Position numbers and translations under genes: made by a program. Below, piece after piece: positions 15,096 through 22,278 of a DNA stretch of 64,000 nucleotides; the first letter of the stretch is position 1, and the number at the start of each line of letters is the position of its first letter. The notes beneath the pieces were generated by a model. That model had not been told where the DNA came from. It saw only the letters and a list, made by a program, of their open reading frames with translations, and did not search any database. This DNA comes from DASUAL01 sp035763805 (GTDB taxonomy: Bacteria; Gemmatimonadota; Gemmatimonadetes; Gemmatimonadales; GWC2-71-9), in contig DASUAL010000002.1 of the NCBI GenBank assembly GCA_035763805.1, forward strand, positions 1-64,000, given 5' to 3'.

Positions 15096-16355
15096 GTGGA
15101 TATCGCTGAACTGAAGAAGAAGTCCGTCGCGGAACTGCATGCGATGGCCGAAACCCTGAACATCACCAACTACTCAGGGCTCCGCAAGCAGGATCTCATC
15201 TTCCGCATCGAGCAGTCGCTTCTCGACTCGGACACCGTGCTTCGCGGCGAGGGCGTGCTCGAGATCCTGCCCGAGGGCTACGGCTTCCTCCGCAGCCCTG
15301 ACTGGAACTACCTGTACGGCCCGGACGACATCTACGTCTCGCCGAGTCAGATCAAGCGGTTCGACCTGCGTACGGGCGACACCATCATGGGCCAGGTGCG
15401 CCCGCCCAAGGAGGGCGAGCGCTACCTCGCGCTCCTCAAGGTGGAGACGGTCAATGGCGAGGAGCCGGAGAAGGCGAAGCACCGGGTCGCATTCGACAAC
15501 CTGCGGCCGCGCTATCCCGAAGAGAAAATCCGCCTCGAGCGCAAGGACGCCGACCTGTCGATGCGGGTGATGGACATCCTGAGCCCGATCGGGAAGGGGC
15601 AGCGCGGCTTGATCGTGTCACCCCCCAAGGCCGGGAAGACCATCCTCCTCCAGAAACTCGCCAACTCCATCATCGAGAATCATCCCGAGGTCTACCTCAT
15701 CGTGCTGCTCATCGACGAGCGACCGGAGGAGGTCACCGACATGGAGGAGAACGTCAAGGGTGCGAACGTCGAGGTCATCTCCTCCACGTTCGACGAGCCG
15801 GCCGACCGCCACGTGCAGGTCGCCGACATGGTCATCGAGAAGGCGAAGCGCCTGGTGGAGCATGGCAAGGACGTGGTGATCCTGCTCGACTCGATCACAC
15901 GGCTCGGCCGCGCGCACAACGTGGTCGTGCCGCATTCCGGAAAGATCCTGTCGGGCGGCGTGGACGCGAATGCGCTGCAGAAGCCGAAGCGCTTCTTCGG
16001 CGCCGCGCGCAACATCGAGGCGGGCGGCTCGCTGACCATCCTGGCCACCGCGCTCATCGACACGGGCTCCCGGATGGACGAGGTGATCTTCGAGGAATTC
16101 AAGGGTACGGGCAACATGGAGGTCATCCTCGACCGCCGCATCGCGGAACGACGCACCTTCCCCGCGATCGACGTCCAGCGCTCCGGCACCCGGAAGGAAG
16201 AGCTGCTCCTCACAAAGGAAGAGCTCAACAAGGTCTACCTGCTCCGCAACTTCCTCTCCGACATGCCGCCCGTCGAAGCGATCGAGTTCTTGCTCGAGCG
16301 ACTGAAGCGGACGAAGAACAATGCGGAATTCTTCGCGACGATGTCGCAGGGATGA
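15096..16355 (+). CDS. rho: Transcription termination factor Rho
   Basis: 419 residues, the standard length. The N-terminal helical domain (MDIAELKKKSVAELHAMAE) is followed by the OB-fold RNA-binding domain (GVLEILPEGYGFLRSP, about 57-72). Walker A is PPKAGKT at about 176. Walker B is DVVILLDSITRLGRA, and the secondary RNA site (Q and R loops) is LSGGVDANALQKPKRFFGAARN. The C-terminus (TKEELNKVYLLRNFLSDMPP) is typical. Rho is a homohexameric RNA translocase that ends transcription of untranslated or C-rich RNA. The GTG start follows GGAG and sits behind a good promoter. All catalytic parts are intact. Confidence 0.98.
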   Translation: MDIAELKKKSVAELHAMAETLNITNYSGLRKQDLIFRIEQSLLDSDTVLRGEGVLEILPEGYGFLRSPDWNYLYGPDDIYVSPSQIKRFDLRTGDTIMGQVRPPKEGERYLALLKVETVNGEEPEKAKHRVAFDNLRPRYPEEKIRLERKDADLSMRVMDILSPIGKGQRGLIVSPPKAGKTILLQKLANSIIENHPEVYLIVLLIDERPEEVTDMEENVKGANVEVISSTFDEPADRHVQVADMVIEKAKRLVEHGKDVVILLDSITRLGRAHNVVVPHSGKILSGGVDANALQKPKRFFGAARNIEAGGSLTILATALIDTGSRMDEVIFEEFKGTGNMEVILDRRIAERRTFPAIDVQRSGTRKEELLLTKEELNKVYLLRNFLSDMPPVEAIEFLLERLKRTKNNAEFFATMSQG

Positions 16356-16356
16356 T

Positions 16357-16450
16357 GGGCGGTCGGGCGGACCGGCGGTCAGGCGGTCGGTAGCTGGGTG
16401 GAGCGCCGACCCGGCGGTCCGCCCGACCGCGCGACCGCCCGACCGCCCGG
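16357..16450. repeat. Octad-unit inverted repeat (GGCGGTCN type) between rho and ruvX
   Basis: The left arm 16357-16390 consists of 8-bp units GGGCGGTC, GGGCGGAC, CGGCGGTC, AGGCGGTC. The right arm 16406-16449 has the reverse complement (GACCGCCC, GACCGCGC and so on). The arms are separated by only about 15 bp, so a long GC-rich hairpin is expected directly after the rho stop. It could end the rho transcript or block read-through into ruvX. Confidence 0.6.
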
Positions 16451-16451
16451 G

Positions 16452-16880
16452 GTGGGGCGGTTGATGGGCGTCGACTGGGGAGAGCGTCGCATCGGGCTCG
16501 CCCTCTCCGACGACTCGCAGCTCCTCGCCCAACCGCTCGACACACTGGTGCGCCGCGCGGGCAAGCGCTTTCCGATGCAGGACCTCCTCACGCACCTCGA
16601 GACCCACGGCGTGGTCGGCGTGGTGGTCGGCCTCCCGCTGGACGAGCACGGCGGCGATGGGCCGTACGCTGCGGCGGTGCGGGTGCTCGCGGCCGACATC
16701 GAGCGCCGCTCCGGCAAGCCGGTCGTCTTGTGGGACGAGCGGTTCTCCACGGCCCGCGCCCTCCAGGCCGTGCGCGAAGTGGGCGGGACCACGCGCGGTC
16801 GCAAGACCGACCTCGACGCGCTCGCCGCTGCCGTCCTGCTGCAACACTATCTGGACGCCCGGCGGGGGAGTGCCACGTGA
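16452..16880 (+). CDS. ruvX: RuvX/YqgF family Holliday junction resolvase-like protein
   Basis: 142 residues. The GTG at 16452 is chosen because it places the residue before GRLMGVDWGERRIGLALSD exactly where the family starts; an ATG four codons later is the alternative. Motifs are the RNase H-like GVDWGERRIG (first acidic residue), VVVGLPLDEHGGDG, WDERFSTARAL and a final KTDLDALAAAVLLQHYL. YqgF proteins are needed for 16S rRNA 5'-end processing and resemble Holliday-junction nucleases. The stop overlaps the mltG start as GTGA. No clear Shine-Dalgarno is visible because the octad repeat occupies the upstream region. Confidence 0.92.
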   Translation: MGRLMGVDWGERRIGLALSDDSQLLAQPLDTLVRRAGKRFPMQDLLTHLETHGVVGVVVGLPLDEHGGDGPYAAAVRVLAADIERRSGKPVVLWDERFSTARALQAVREVGGTTRGRKTDLDALAAAVLLQHYLDARRGSAT

Positions 16881-17941
16881 GAGCGATTGCGGATTGGCGA
16901 TTGCGGATTGCGGATTGGTGGCGCGCGCGTCGAATCCGCAATCCGCAATCCGCAATCCGCCTTTTGTTGGCGGGCGCGCTGACAGCCTGCGGCGGTCCGG
17001 AGTCAGCCAGCGTCCAGGTGACCATTCCCCCCGGCTCCACGCTCGATGCTGCCGTCGATTCCCTGGCGGCCAAGCGGGTCATCACCAGCCCCCGCCGGTT
17101 CCGGGTGTACGCGAAGCTGCGCGGCCTCGGCGGCTCGCTCAAGAGCGGCGTCTACCAGTTGCGCGAGGACGCGAACTGGGGCGACGTGGTCACGGCGCTG
17201 TCGCGCGGCCGCGGGGTCGAGGCGCGCTGGACCGTGCGGGAGGGCCTGATGCTCGTCGAGCTCGCGGAGCTGGCGCAGGCCCAGCTCCGCATCCCCCGCG
17301 ACTCGTTCGTCGCGGCGGCGAGGGACCCCGCGGTGGTCACGAGCCTCGGCCTGCCGCCGACCGCGACCAGCGCGGAGGGCTACCTTTTCCCGACCACGTA
17401 CGTCGTGCCGCTGCGGATCGGCGCGCGCGAGCTGATCCGCGTGATGACGCGCGAGTTCACCGAGCAGTGGCGCCCCGAGTGGCAGGCGCGGCTCGATTCC
17501 CTGCGCCTCACCCGCCACCAGCTCGTGACGCTCGCGTCCATCGTCGAGGCGGAGGTGCGCTACGACCCCGACCGGCCGTACGTTGCGGCGGTGTATCACA
17601 ACCGGCTCGCCCGAGGCATGAAGCTCGATGCCGACCCGACGGTCATCTACGCCCACGGCCGGCGGCTGAAGCGCGTGTGGGAGAAGCACCTGGCGGTGCG
17701 CTCACCCTACAACACGTACCTGCAGCGGGGGCTCCCGCCCGGCCCGATCGGGCAGCCCGGCCGCGCGAGCCTCGAGGCCGCGCTCTATCCGGCGCAGGTC
17801 CCGTTCGTGTACTTCGTGGCGCAGCCCGACGGAAAGCACATCTTCTCGACGACCTACCGCGAGCACCTGGCGGCAATCGCGCGCCTGAAGGAGCTGCGGC
17901 GCGCCACGCGGCCGAAGCCGCAGCTCAGCGACTCCCGCTGA
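16877..17941 (+). CDS. mltG: Endolytic murein transglycosylase MltG
   Basis: 354 residues from a GTG overlapping the ruvX stop. The extracytoplasmic YceG/MltG domain is clear: a LysM-like start (VTIPPGSTLDAAVDSLAAK), then VREGLMLVELAELAQ, the catalytic region SIVEAEVRYDPDRPYVAAVY with the general acid Glu, HNRLARGMKLDADPTVIYA, and SPYNTYLQRGLPPGPIGQPG. MltG cuts nascent peptidoglycan strands in the periplasm and sets glycan length. The membrane anchor (LLLAGALTACGG) ends in a possible lipobox cysteine. The 30 residues before it (RAIADWRLRIADWW and RNPQSAIR) are encoded by a heptad inverted repeat, which is not part of the family and seems to have been inserted or expanded in the leader. Confidence 0.93.
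   Translation: MRAIADWRLRIADWWRARRIRNPQSAIRLLLAGALTACGGPESASVQVTIPPGSTLDAAVDSLAAKRVITSPRRFRVYAKLRGLGGSLKSGVYQLREDANWGDVVTALSRGRGVEARWTVREGLMLVELAELAQAQLRIPRDSFVAAARDPAVVTSLGLPPTATSAEGYLFPTTYVVPLRIGARELIRVMTREFTEQWRPEWQARLDSLRLTRHQLVTLASIVEAEVRYDPDRPYVAAVYHNRLARGMKLDADPTVIYAHGRRLKRVWEKHLAVRSPYNTYLQRGLPPGPIGQPGRASLEAALYPAQVPFVYFVAQPDGKHIFSTTYREHLAAIARLKELRRATRPKPQLSDSR
16883..16963. repeat. Heptad inverted repeat (GGATTGC units) inside the mltG leader
   Basis: Tandem 7-mers of GATTGCG/GATTGGC at 16885-16918 are followed by four reverse-complement units (ATCCGCA) at 16933-16961, with a 14-nt centre. The repeat is translated as part of MltG (RLRIADWW, then RIRNPQSAIR) just before its membrane anchor. 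On RNA it would form a long hairpin 5-10 nt after the start codon, followed by CCTTTTG. Confidence 0.7.
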
Positions 17942-17956
17942 AGCGGCTGAAGCGGG

Positions 17957-17972
17957 GGTCAGTTCACTGACC
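17957..17972. terminator. Small hairpin between convergent mltG and thiE
   Basis: GGTCAG-TTCA-CTGACC forms a perfect 6-bp stem in the 45-bp gap between the two converging stops. No T tract follows. It may act as a weak bidirectional terminator or merely cap the mRNA ends. Confidence 0.35.
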
Positions 17973-17986
17973 GAGACCGAGCGAGG

Positions 17987-18613
17987 TCACTCGTGCCAGG
18001 CGGCGCGGATGTCCCGCGCGGCCCCTTCGGGATCGTCGGCCTCCCACACCGCTCCGATCACGGCCACGCCGGCCGCACCAGCCCTCTGCAGCACGCCGGC
18101 GTTGGCCGGCGTGATGCCGCCGATCCCCATGACGGGGAGCCCTTCGGGCGCGAGCCGCGCCAGCGCCGCGAACCCGTCCGGACCGAGCGCTCGGCCCGCG
18201 TCCGGCTTGTGCGCCGTGGCAAAGCAGGGACCGACGCTCCAGTAGTCCGCCGGCCAGGGGCGCACGCGCTCCGCCTCCGCGGTCGTACCGACCGAGATCC
18301 CGAGGAGGAAGCCGGGGGGCACGTGTGGCCGGAGCCGGTCGAGCGGCGGGTCGTCCTGCCCCAGGTGGGCGCCGGCGGCCCCGGCGGCGAGGGCGACGTC
18401 CACGCGATCGTTGACGATCACAGGCACGGCGAGCGCGGCCACGAGCGCCCGCGCGAGGGCCAAGAGGTCCCGCGGCGGCGCGCCCTTCAGGCGCACCTGA
18501 ACCAGGGTCGCCCCGCCCGCCGCCGCGCGGCGGCACGCCTCCACCGGATCGCGCCCCTTGAGAAGGGCCGCATCCGTGATCACCATCAAGCGCAACTGAT
18601 CGGCCAGGGCCAT
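17987..18613 (-). CDS. thiE: Thiamine-phosphate synthase
   Basis: 208 residues. It couples the hydroxymethylpyrimidine pyrophosphate and the thiazole phosphate to make thiamine phosphate in the cytoplasm. The TIM-barrel motifs are in order: LRLMVITDAALLKG, GATLVQVRLKG, VPVIVNDRVDVALAAGAAGAHLGQDD, ISVGTTAEAERV, ADYWSVGPCFATAHKPDAG and PVMGIGGITPANA. The length is normal. The ATG has AGGA 8 nt upstream. That ATG shares CATG with the ATG of the divergent aroH gene, so the ribosome binding site of each gene lies inside the other's coding region. No other thiamine genes are nearby. Confidence 0.93.
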   Translation of the reverse strand: MALADQLRLMVITDAALLKGRDPVEACRRAAAGGATLVQVRLKGAPPRDLLALARALVAALAVPVIVNDRVDVALAAGAAGAHLGQDDPPLDRLRPHVPPGFLLGISVGTTAEAERVRPWPADYWSVGPCFATAHKPDAGRALGPDGFAALARLAPEGLPVMGIGGITPANAGVLQRAGAAGVAVIGAVWEADDPEGAARDIRAAWHE

Positions 18614-18998
18614 GAGCAAGATCCTGCGTGGACTGCGCGGTGCCACGACCGCCACGGCGAACACCCGCGACGCGATTCTGGAGGCGACGGAGGAGCTGCT
18701 CCGCTCGCTCCAAGCGGCGAACGGCTTTGCGCCAGAGGACGTCGAGAGCGCGATCTTCACCTCGTCTCCCGACCTCACCGCCGAGTATCCGGCACGCGCC
18801 GCGCGCCGGCTGGGCTGGCTGGACGTGCCCCTCCTGGGCGCCGCCGAGGTCGCGGTGCCCCCCCCCAACGGCCTGCCGCGCTGCATCCGCGTGTTGCTGC
18901 ACTTCTACACCACGAAGCGTCAGCGCGAGTTGAAACATATGTACCTGCGCGAGGCGGCGAAGCTGCGACTCGACAGGCTGGCGGGGGAGGACCGCTAG
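18612..18998 (+). CDS. aroH: Chorismate mutase, AroH type
   Basis: 128 residues, the usual length of the monofunctional trimeric AroH class, which converts chorismate to prephenate for Phe/Tyr synthesis. Typical family features are the opening LRGLRGATTATANTRDAILEA, the middle FTSSPDLTAEYPARAARRLGW with the conserved Arg, the segment VPLLGAAEVAVPPPNGLPRCIRV with the active-site Arg near its end, and VLLHFYTT. The ATG overlaps the divergent thiE start by two bases. Only a weak AGGG precedes it. It is followed after 3 bp by the methyltransferase gene, with which it probably forms an operon. Confidence 0.93.
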   Translation: MSKILRGLRGATTATANTRDAILEATEELLRSLQAANGFAPEDVESAIFTSSPDLTAEYPARAARRLGWLDVPLLGAAEVAVPPPNGLPRCIRVLLHFYTTKRQRELKHMYLREAAKLRLDRLAGEDR

Positions 18999-19001
18999 GC
19001 G

Positions 19002-20180
19002 ATGGGCGGCAAGAGAGGCGACCCGGCTGCGGTCATCGTGAGCGCGAAGGGCGCTGCGCGGTGGCAGGCCGGGCACCCGTGGATCTACCGCACGGACGTG
19101 TACGACGAGCCCGGCGATGCAGCGGGGATCGTGACGGTCACCGACCGTCGCGGGCGCCATCTCGGGCAGGCGCTCTACTCTCCGAAATCCGAGATCCGGC
19201 TGCGCCTGCTCACCCGGGGGCGCGAGCCGGTCGACGCGAGCTGGTGGCGGGGGCGCATCGGCGCCGCCGCCGCGCGGCGCGGCACCGTTCCTGCCACGGC
19301 GTACCGCGTGGTGCACGCAGAGGGCGACGGGCTGCCGTCGCTCGTCGTGGACCGCTACGGGCCGTACGTGGTGGCGCAGCTGCTGTCGGCGGGCGTCGAA
19401 CAGGCGCGGGCGGATGTCCTCGCCGGAATCCGCAGCGCGCTCGCGCCCGAGGGCATCTTGCTCAGGAACGACGCCGCGATCCGCCGGCACGAGGGGCTGC
19501 CGCTCGAAATCGTGCCGGCGCACGGCACCGTGCCCGAGACCGTCGCGGTCGAAGAGGACAGTGTGCGCTACCTGGCGGCGCCGCACACCGGCCAGAAAAC
19601 GGGGGCGTTCCTCGACCAGCGGGAGAACCGCGCGCTCGTCGCGGCGCACGCGGGGCCGGGCCGCGCGCTGGACCTGTTCACCTACCACGGCTCCTTCGCG
19701 CTCCACCTCGCGCGGCGCGCCGCGGCCGTGCTCGCCGTCGACTCGAGCGCGGAAGCGCTGGCACGCGGCGCTGAGAACGCCACCCTCAACGGCCTCGACA
19801 ACATCGCCTGGCGCGAGGCGAACGCCTTCGACCTGCTGCGCGAGCTCGAGCGGCTGGCAGAGACCTTCGAGACGATCGTGCTCGACCCACCCGCCTTCGC
19901 GAAGACGAAGCAGAGCGTCCCGCGCGGGCTCGCCGGCTACAAGGAGATCAACCTCCGGGCGATGCGGCTCCTCGCGCCCGCCGGCGTGTTGTTCACCTGC
20001 TCCTGCTCCTACCACGTCAGCCGGGCCCTTTTCAGCGAGATGCTGGCGGACGCCGCGCACGACTCCGGCCGGCGCCTGCAGCTACTCGCGCTCACCGGGG
20101 CGGCGCGGGATCACCCCGAGCTTCTGAACGTCCCGGAGACGGGGTACCTGAAGGGAGCGCTGCTCCGGGCCGTTGACTAA
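19002..20180 (+). CDS. Class I SAM-dependent rRNA methyltransferase, RlmI-like
   Basis: 392 residues. An N-terminal PUA RNA-binding domain (about 12-85, with WQAGHPWIYRTDV) is followed by a linker and a Rossmann methyltransferase domain. Diagnostic motifs of the RlmI (YccW) family are HTGQKTGAFLDQRENR, ALDLFTYHGSFALHLARR (SAM site), IVLDPPAFAKTK and FTCSCSYHVS, where the cysteine is the candidate catalytic residue. Escherichia coli RlmI makes m5C1962 of 23S rRNA; the same position is inferred here but not proven. It lies 3 bp after aroH. Confidence 0.9.
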   Translation: MGGKRGDPAAVIVSAKGAARWQAGHPWIYRTDVYDEPGDAAGIVTVTDRRGRHLGQALYSPKSEIRLRLLTRGREPVDASWWRGRIGAAAARRGTVPATAYRVVHAEGDGLPSLVVDRYGPYVVAQLLSAGVEQARADVLAGIRSALAPEGILLRNDAAIRRHEGLPLEIVPAHGTVPETVAVEEDSVRYLAAPHTGQKTGAFLDQRENRALVAAHAGPGRALDLFTYHGSFALHLARRAAAVLAVDSSAEALARGAENATLNGLDNIAWREANAFDLLRELERLAETFETIVLDPPAFAKTKQSVPRGLAGYKEINLRAMRLLAPAGVLFTCSCSYHVSRALFSEMLADAAHDSGRRLQLLALTGAARDHPELLNVPETGYLKGALLRAVD

Positions 20181-20208
20181 ACCGGCCTGCCTTACAAGCT
20201 TGCATCCC

Positions 20209-21093
20209 ATGTCGCTTTCCCGGCTCGAAGGGCGCGACAGAACCGCCCTCGTCCGCCGCGTCTTGATCGGCCTCCTGGTCGCCAATCTGACGGTCGTGGG
20301 AGCCAAGTTTTTCGTCGGCGTGTTCTCCGGCTCGCTCGCGGTCCTCGGGGACGCCCTGCACTCGACGGTCGATGCCCTGAACAACGTGCTCGCGCTGGTC
20401 GTGGCTCGCCTCGCGTCCAAGGCGCCGGACGAGGACCATCCCTACGGGCATGGGAAGTTCGAAACGCTCGGCGCGCTCGCTATCGTCGGGTTCATGTCCA
20501 TTACCTGCTTCGAACTGGTGCGCGACGCCGTAGGTCGGCTTGTCGCGGGCCGAGTGCCACCCGTGCTTTCCGACGCCCAGCTCGGCGTGCTCGTGGGAAC
20601 CCTTGCCGTGAACGCATTCGTGGCCCAGTACGAGGCCAGGCGCGGCCGGGAGCTGGACAGCGAGCTGCTGCTTGCGGACGCCGCGCACACACGGGCCGAC
20701 GTGTTCATCACGTTGGGCGTGCTGATCGGCATGCTCGCGGCACGACAGGGGCTATCGTGGGCCGATCCGGTGCTGGCCGTGCTCATCGCAGGGTTCATCG
20801 TGCGGATCGCCTACCGCATCTTCCAACGGGCCCTACCCGTACTCGTAGACGCCCGCGCGCTGCCCGACACCACCATTCAGGCACTCGCCGAGAGCGTCTC
20901 CGGCGTGAAGAGCGCCTATGGGATCCGGTCGCGCGGAGGCGACGGGCTCCAGCTCCGCTACGCTGAGGTCACAATCGCCGTCGACCGCGCCGCCAACGTC
21001 GCCGCCGCACACGCTATCGCCGACCAGGTCGAGGAGCGGCTCAAGCAGGACCTGCGGCTGCGTGAAGTCACGGTGCACGTCGAGCCATGCTGA
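20209..21093 (+). CDS. Cation diffusion facilitator (CDF) family transporter
   Basis: 294 residues from the ATG at 20209 (an in-frame TTG at 20173, overlapping the previous gene, is an alternative). There are six transmembrane helices. The metal sites are the two HxxxD motifs, GDALHSTVDALNN in helix 2 and LADAAHTRADVFITLG in helix 5, and the loop DEDHPYGHGKFE is classic for the family. A C-terminal cytoplasmic domain (about 215-294) with VTIAVDRAANVAAAHAIAD would bind metal and dimerise. It exports zinc, iron, manganese or cobalt in exchange for protons; the metal cannot be told from sequence. The end overlaps the next gene by 7 bp. Confidence 0.92.
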   Translation: MSLSRLEGRDRTALVRRVLIGLLVANLTVVGAKFFVGVFSGSLAVLGDALHSTVDALNNVLALVVARLASKAPDEDHPYGHGKFETLGALAIVGFMSITCFELVRDAVGRLVAGRVPPVLSDAQLGVLVGTLAVNAFVAQYEARRGRELDSELLLADAAHTRADVFITLGVLIGMLAARQGLSWADPVLAVLIAGFIVRIAYRIFQRALPVLVDARALPDTTIQALAESVSGVKSAYGIRSRGGDGLQLRYAEVTIAVDRAANVAAAHAIADQVEERLKQDLRLREVTVHVEPC

Positions 21094-21941
21094 GCTCCGT
21101 GCACGCGGTGCAGCGCTCCCGCATCACCCGCCGGCCGCCCCGCTCGATCAAGCAGGAGTACCAGGAGTTCCTACTCCAGCGCATCGAAGAGTACAAGAAC
21201 ACGCTGGCGCGCGAGGAACTGCTCCAGATCGGGGACGAAGCGGTGCGCGAGCTGGAGGAGACCTCGTCAGGTCAGTACCTCCTCACTGAAGTGCTGCTGC
21301 TCGAGCACGTGGACCGCATCATCGCCCGGCGGCTACGCCTACCGTCGTTCCCCCGCTGGCGCCAGAAGCACCGCGCACTCCGGGCCGCCCAGCGCGAGCC
21401 CACGCATTGGGGCCTCGAGTCGGATGGCCCGCTCGTCTCCGCCGCCCGGCGGCTCGAGCCGGGCGACCTGGCGGTCGTGATCGGCGCGGCCGCGCTCCCG
21501 GCGGCGTTGTTCATCGCCGCGCACGACGCCGAAGTGTTCCTGCTCGACCAGGACCTCGGCGTCATCGAGGGAGCCGAGAGCCGCGCCATCAGCGAACAGC
21601 TCGCCGGCCGGTTCCAAGCGCTCGTGATCCACCTGGGAAGCTGGTTCCCCGACGTGTCGCCGAGTCTGGTCGTGATCGACCCCGCCGCCCTCGCACCGGC
21701 GCGCGTGCGCGACCGGAACGCCGCGCTCGCCGACATCCAGGCGCGCACGCGCCCGGGCGGCGTGCACATCGTACTCCCGCTCCCCACGTCGAGCGAGGTC
21801 ATCCCGCTCGCCCCGGAGGCGCTCCAGGCCCAGTACGGCGCCTGGGAGATCACGCGCCGGCGGCGTGCCAAGGCGGGGGCCGGGTTCACGGCGACGAAGC
21901 CGGAGCGTCAGGCGGACACGGCCGCGCGCGTGTCGGAGTGA
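21087..21941 (+). CDS. Hypothetical protein with Rossmann-like middle domain
   Basis: 284 residues, no recognised family. The first 100 residues are helical and charged (SIKQEYQEFLLQRIEEYKN, then QIGDEAVRELEE). From about 125 to 250 the pattern GDLAVVIGAAALPAALFIAA, EVFLLDQDLGVIEGAE, SLVVIDPAALA and GGVHIVLPLPTSSEV looks like alternating beta strands and helices of a methyltransferase-like or nucleotide-binding fold, but the glycine-rich loop is imperfect (VIGAAALPA). The acidic residue after strand 2 is present. No signal peptide or membrane segments are seen. It overlaps the CDF gene by 7 bp, so it is probably co-transcribed with it. Confidence 0.65.
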   Translation: MLSSVHAVQRSRITRRPPRSIKQEYQEFLLQRIEEYKNTLAREELLQIGDEAVRELEETSSGQYLLTEVLLLEHVDRIIARRLRLPSFPRWRQKHRALRAAQREPTHWGLESDGPLVSAARRLEPGDLAVVIGAAALPAALFIAAHDAEVFLLDQDLGVIEGAESRAISEQLAGRFQALVIHLGSWFPDVSPSLVVIDPAALAPARVRDRNAALADIQARTRPGGVHIVLPLPTSSEVIPLAPEALQAQYGAWEITRRRRAKAGAGFTATKPERQADTAARVSE

Positions 21942-21964
21942 CCACCGCCCCATTCCCCGGACCC

Positions 21965-22052
21965 GTTGCACGTTGCACGTCAACAAGTTGCACGAGCCAC
22001 GCGGTGGCAGGCCCTTTGCGTCGCGCGACGGGCAACCTGCAACGTGGAACGG
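21965..22052. repeat. Heptad-unit inverted repeat (GTTGCAC type)
   Basis: The left arm 21965-21993 contains GTTGCAC, GTTGCAC and a further AGTTGCAC. The right arm 22031-22052 reads, as reverse complement, GTTCCAC, GTTGCAG, GTTGCCC. A GC-rich loop of about 37 bp separates them. The repeat fills most of the gap between two genes and ends 3 bases before the ATG at 22055. Confidence 0.55.
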
Positions 22053-22054
22053 TC

Positions 22055-22219
22055 ATGACCAGCCTTCCCCTAGTCCTGGACGACGAGCCGATCGGTATCA
22101 TCCTGCGGGCCGGCCGGCAGATCCTCCGACCCGCGAAGATCTGGGCCTACTGCTGGTTCACGGATGAGGGCGAAGCGGGCGATCACACACACCGCCACCT
22201 GCCCGAGCACATCGACTGA
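22055..22219 (+). CDS. Small hypothetical protein (54 aa)
   Basis: 54 residues, starting at an ATG directly after the heptad repeat and ending just before a strong terminator. The sequence begins MTSLPLVLDDEPIGIILRAG, contains FWAY-like aromatics (KIWAYCWFTDEGEAG) and ends in a His-rich DHTHRHLPEH. I do not recognise it. The His/Asp-rich tail could bind metal, and it follows a CDF metal transporter, but that link is speculative. The terminator placed 8 bases after its stop supports that this is the last gene of a transcript. Confidence 0.45.
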   Translation: MTSLPLVLDDEPIGIILRAGRQILRPAKIWAYCWFTDEGEAGDHTHRHLPEHID

Positions 22220-22229
22220 ACACCGAAAA

Positions 22230-22253
22230 GGGGCCGGCCCAGCAGCCGGCCCC
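22230..22253. terminator. Strong GC hairpin terminator between convergent genes
   Basis: GGGGCCGGC, a 6-nt loop and GCCGGCCCC form a perfect 9-bp stem. On the plus strand it is followed by TCACGTTT, and on the minus strand by TTTTCGG, so it can work in both directions between the genes ending at 22219 and 22279. Confidence 0.7.
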
Positions 22254-22278
22254 TCACGTTTCCGGCGTTTGTCGCGTC

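Noticed and set aside
16398..16451. Earlier ATG for ruvX at 16398
   Set aside because: It would translate the octad repeat (ERRPGGPPDRATARPPG), which is not part of RuvX proteins. The GTG at 16452 fits the family start.
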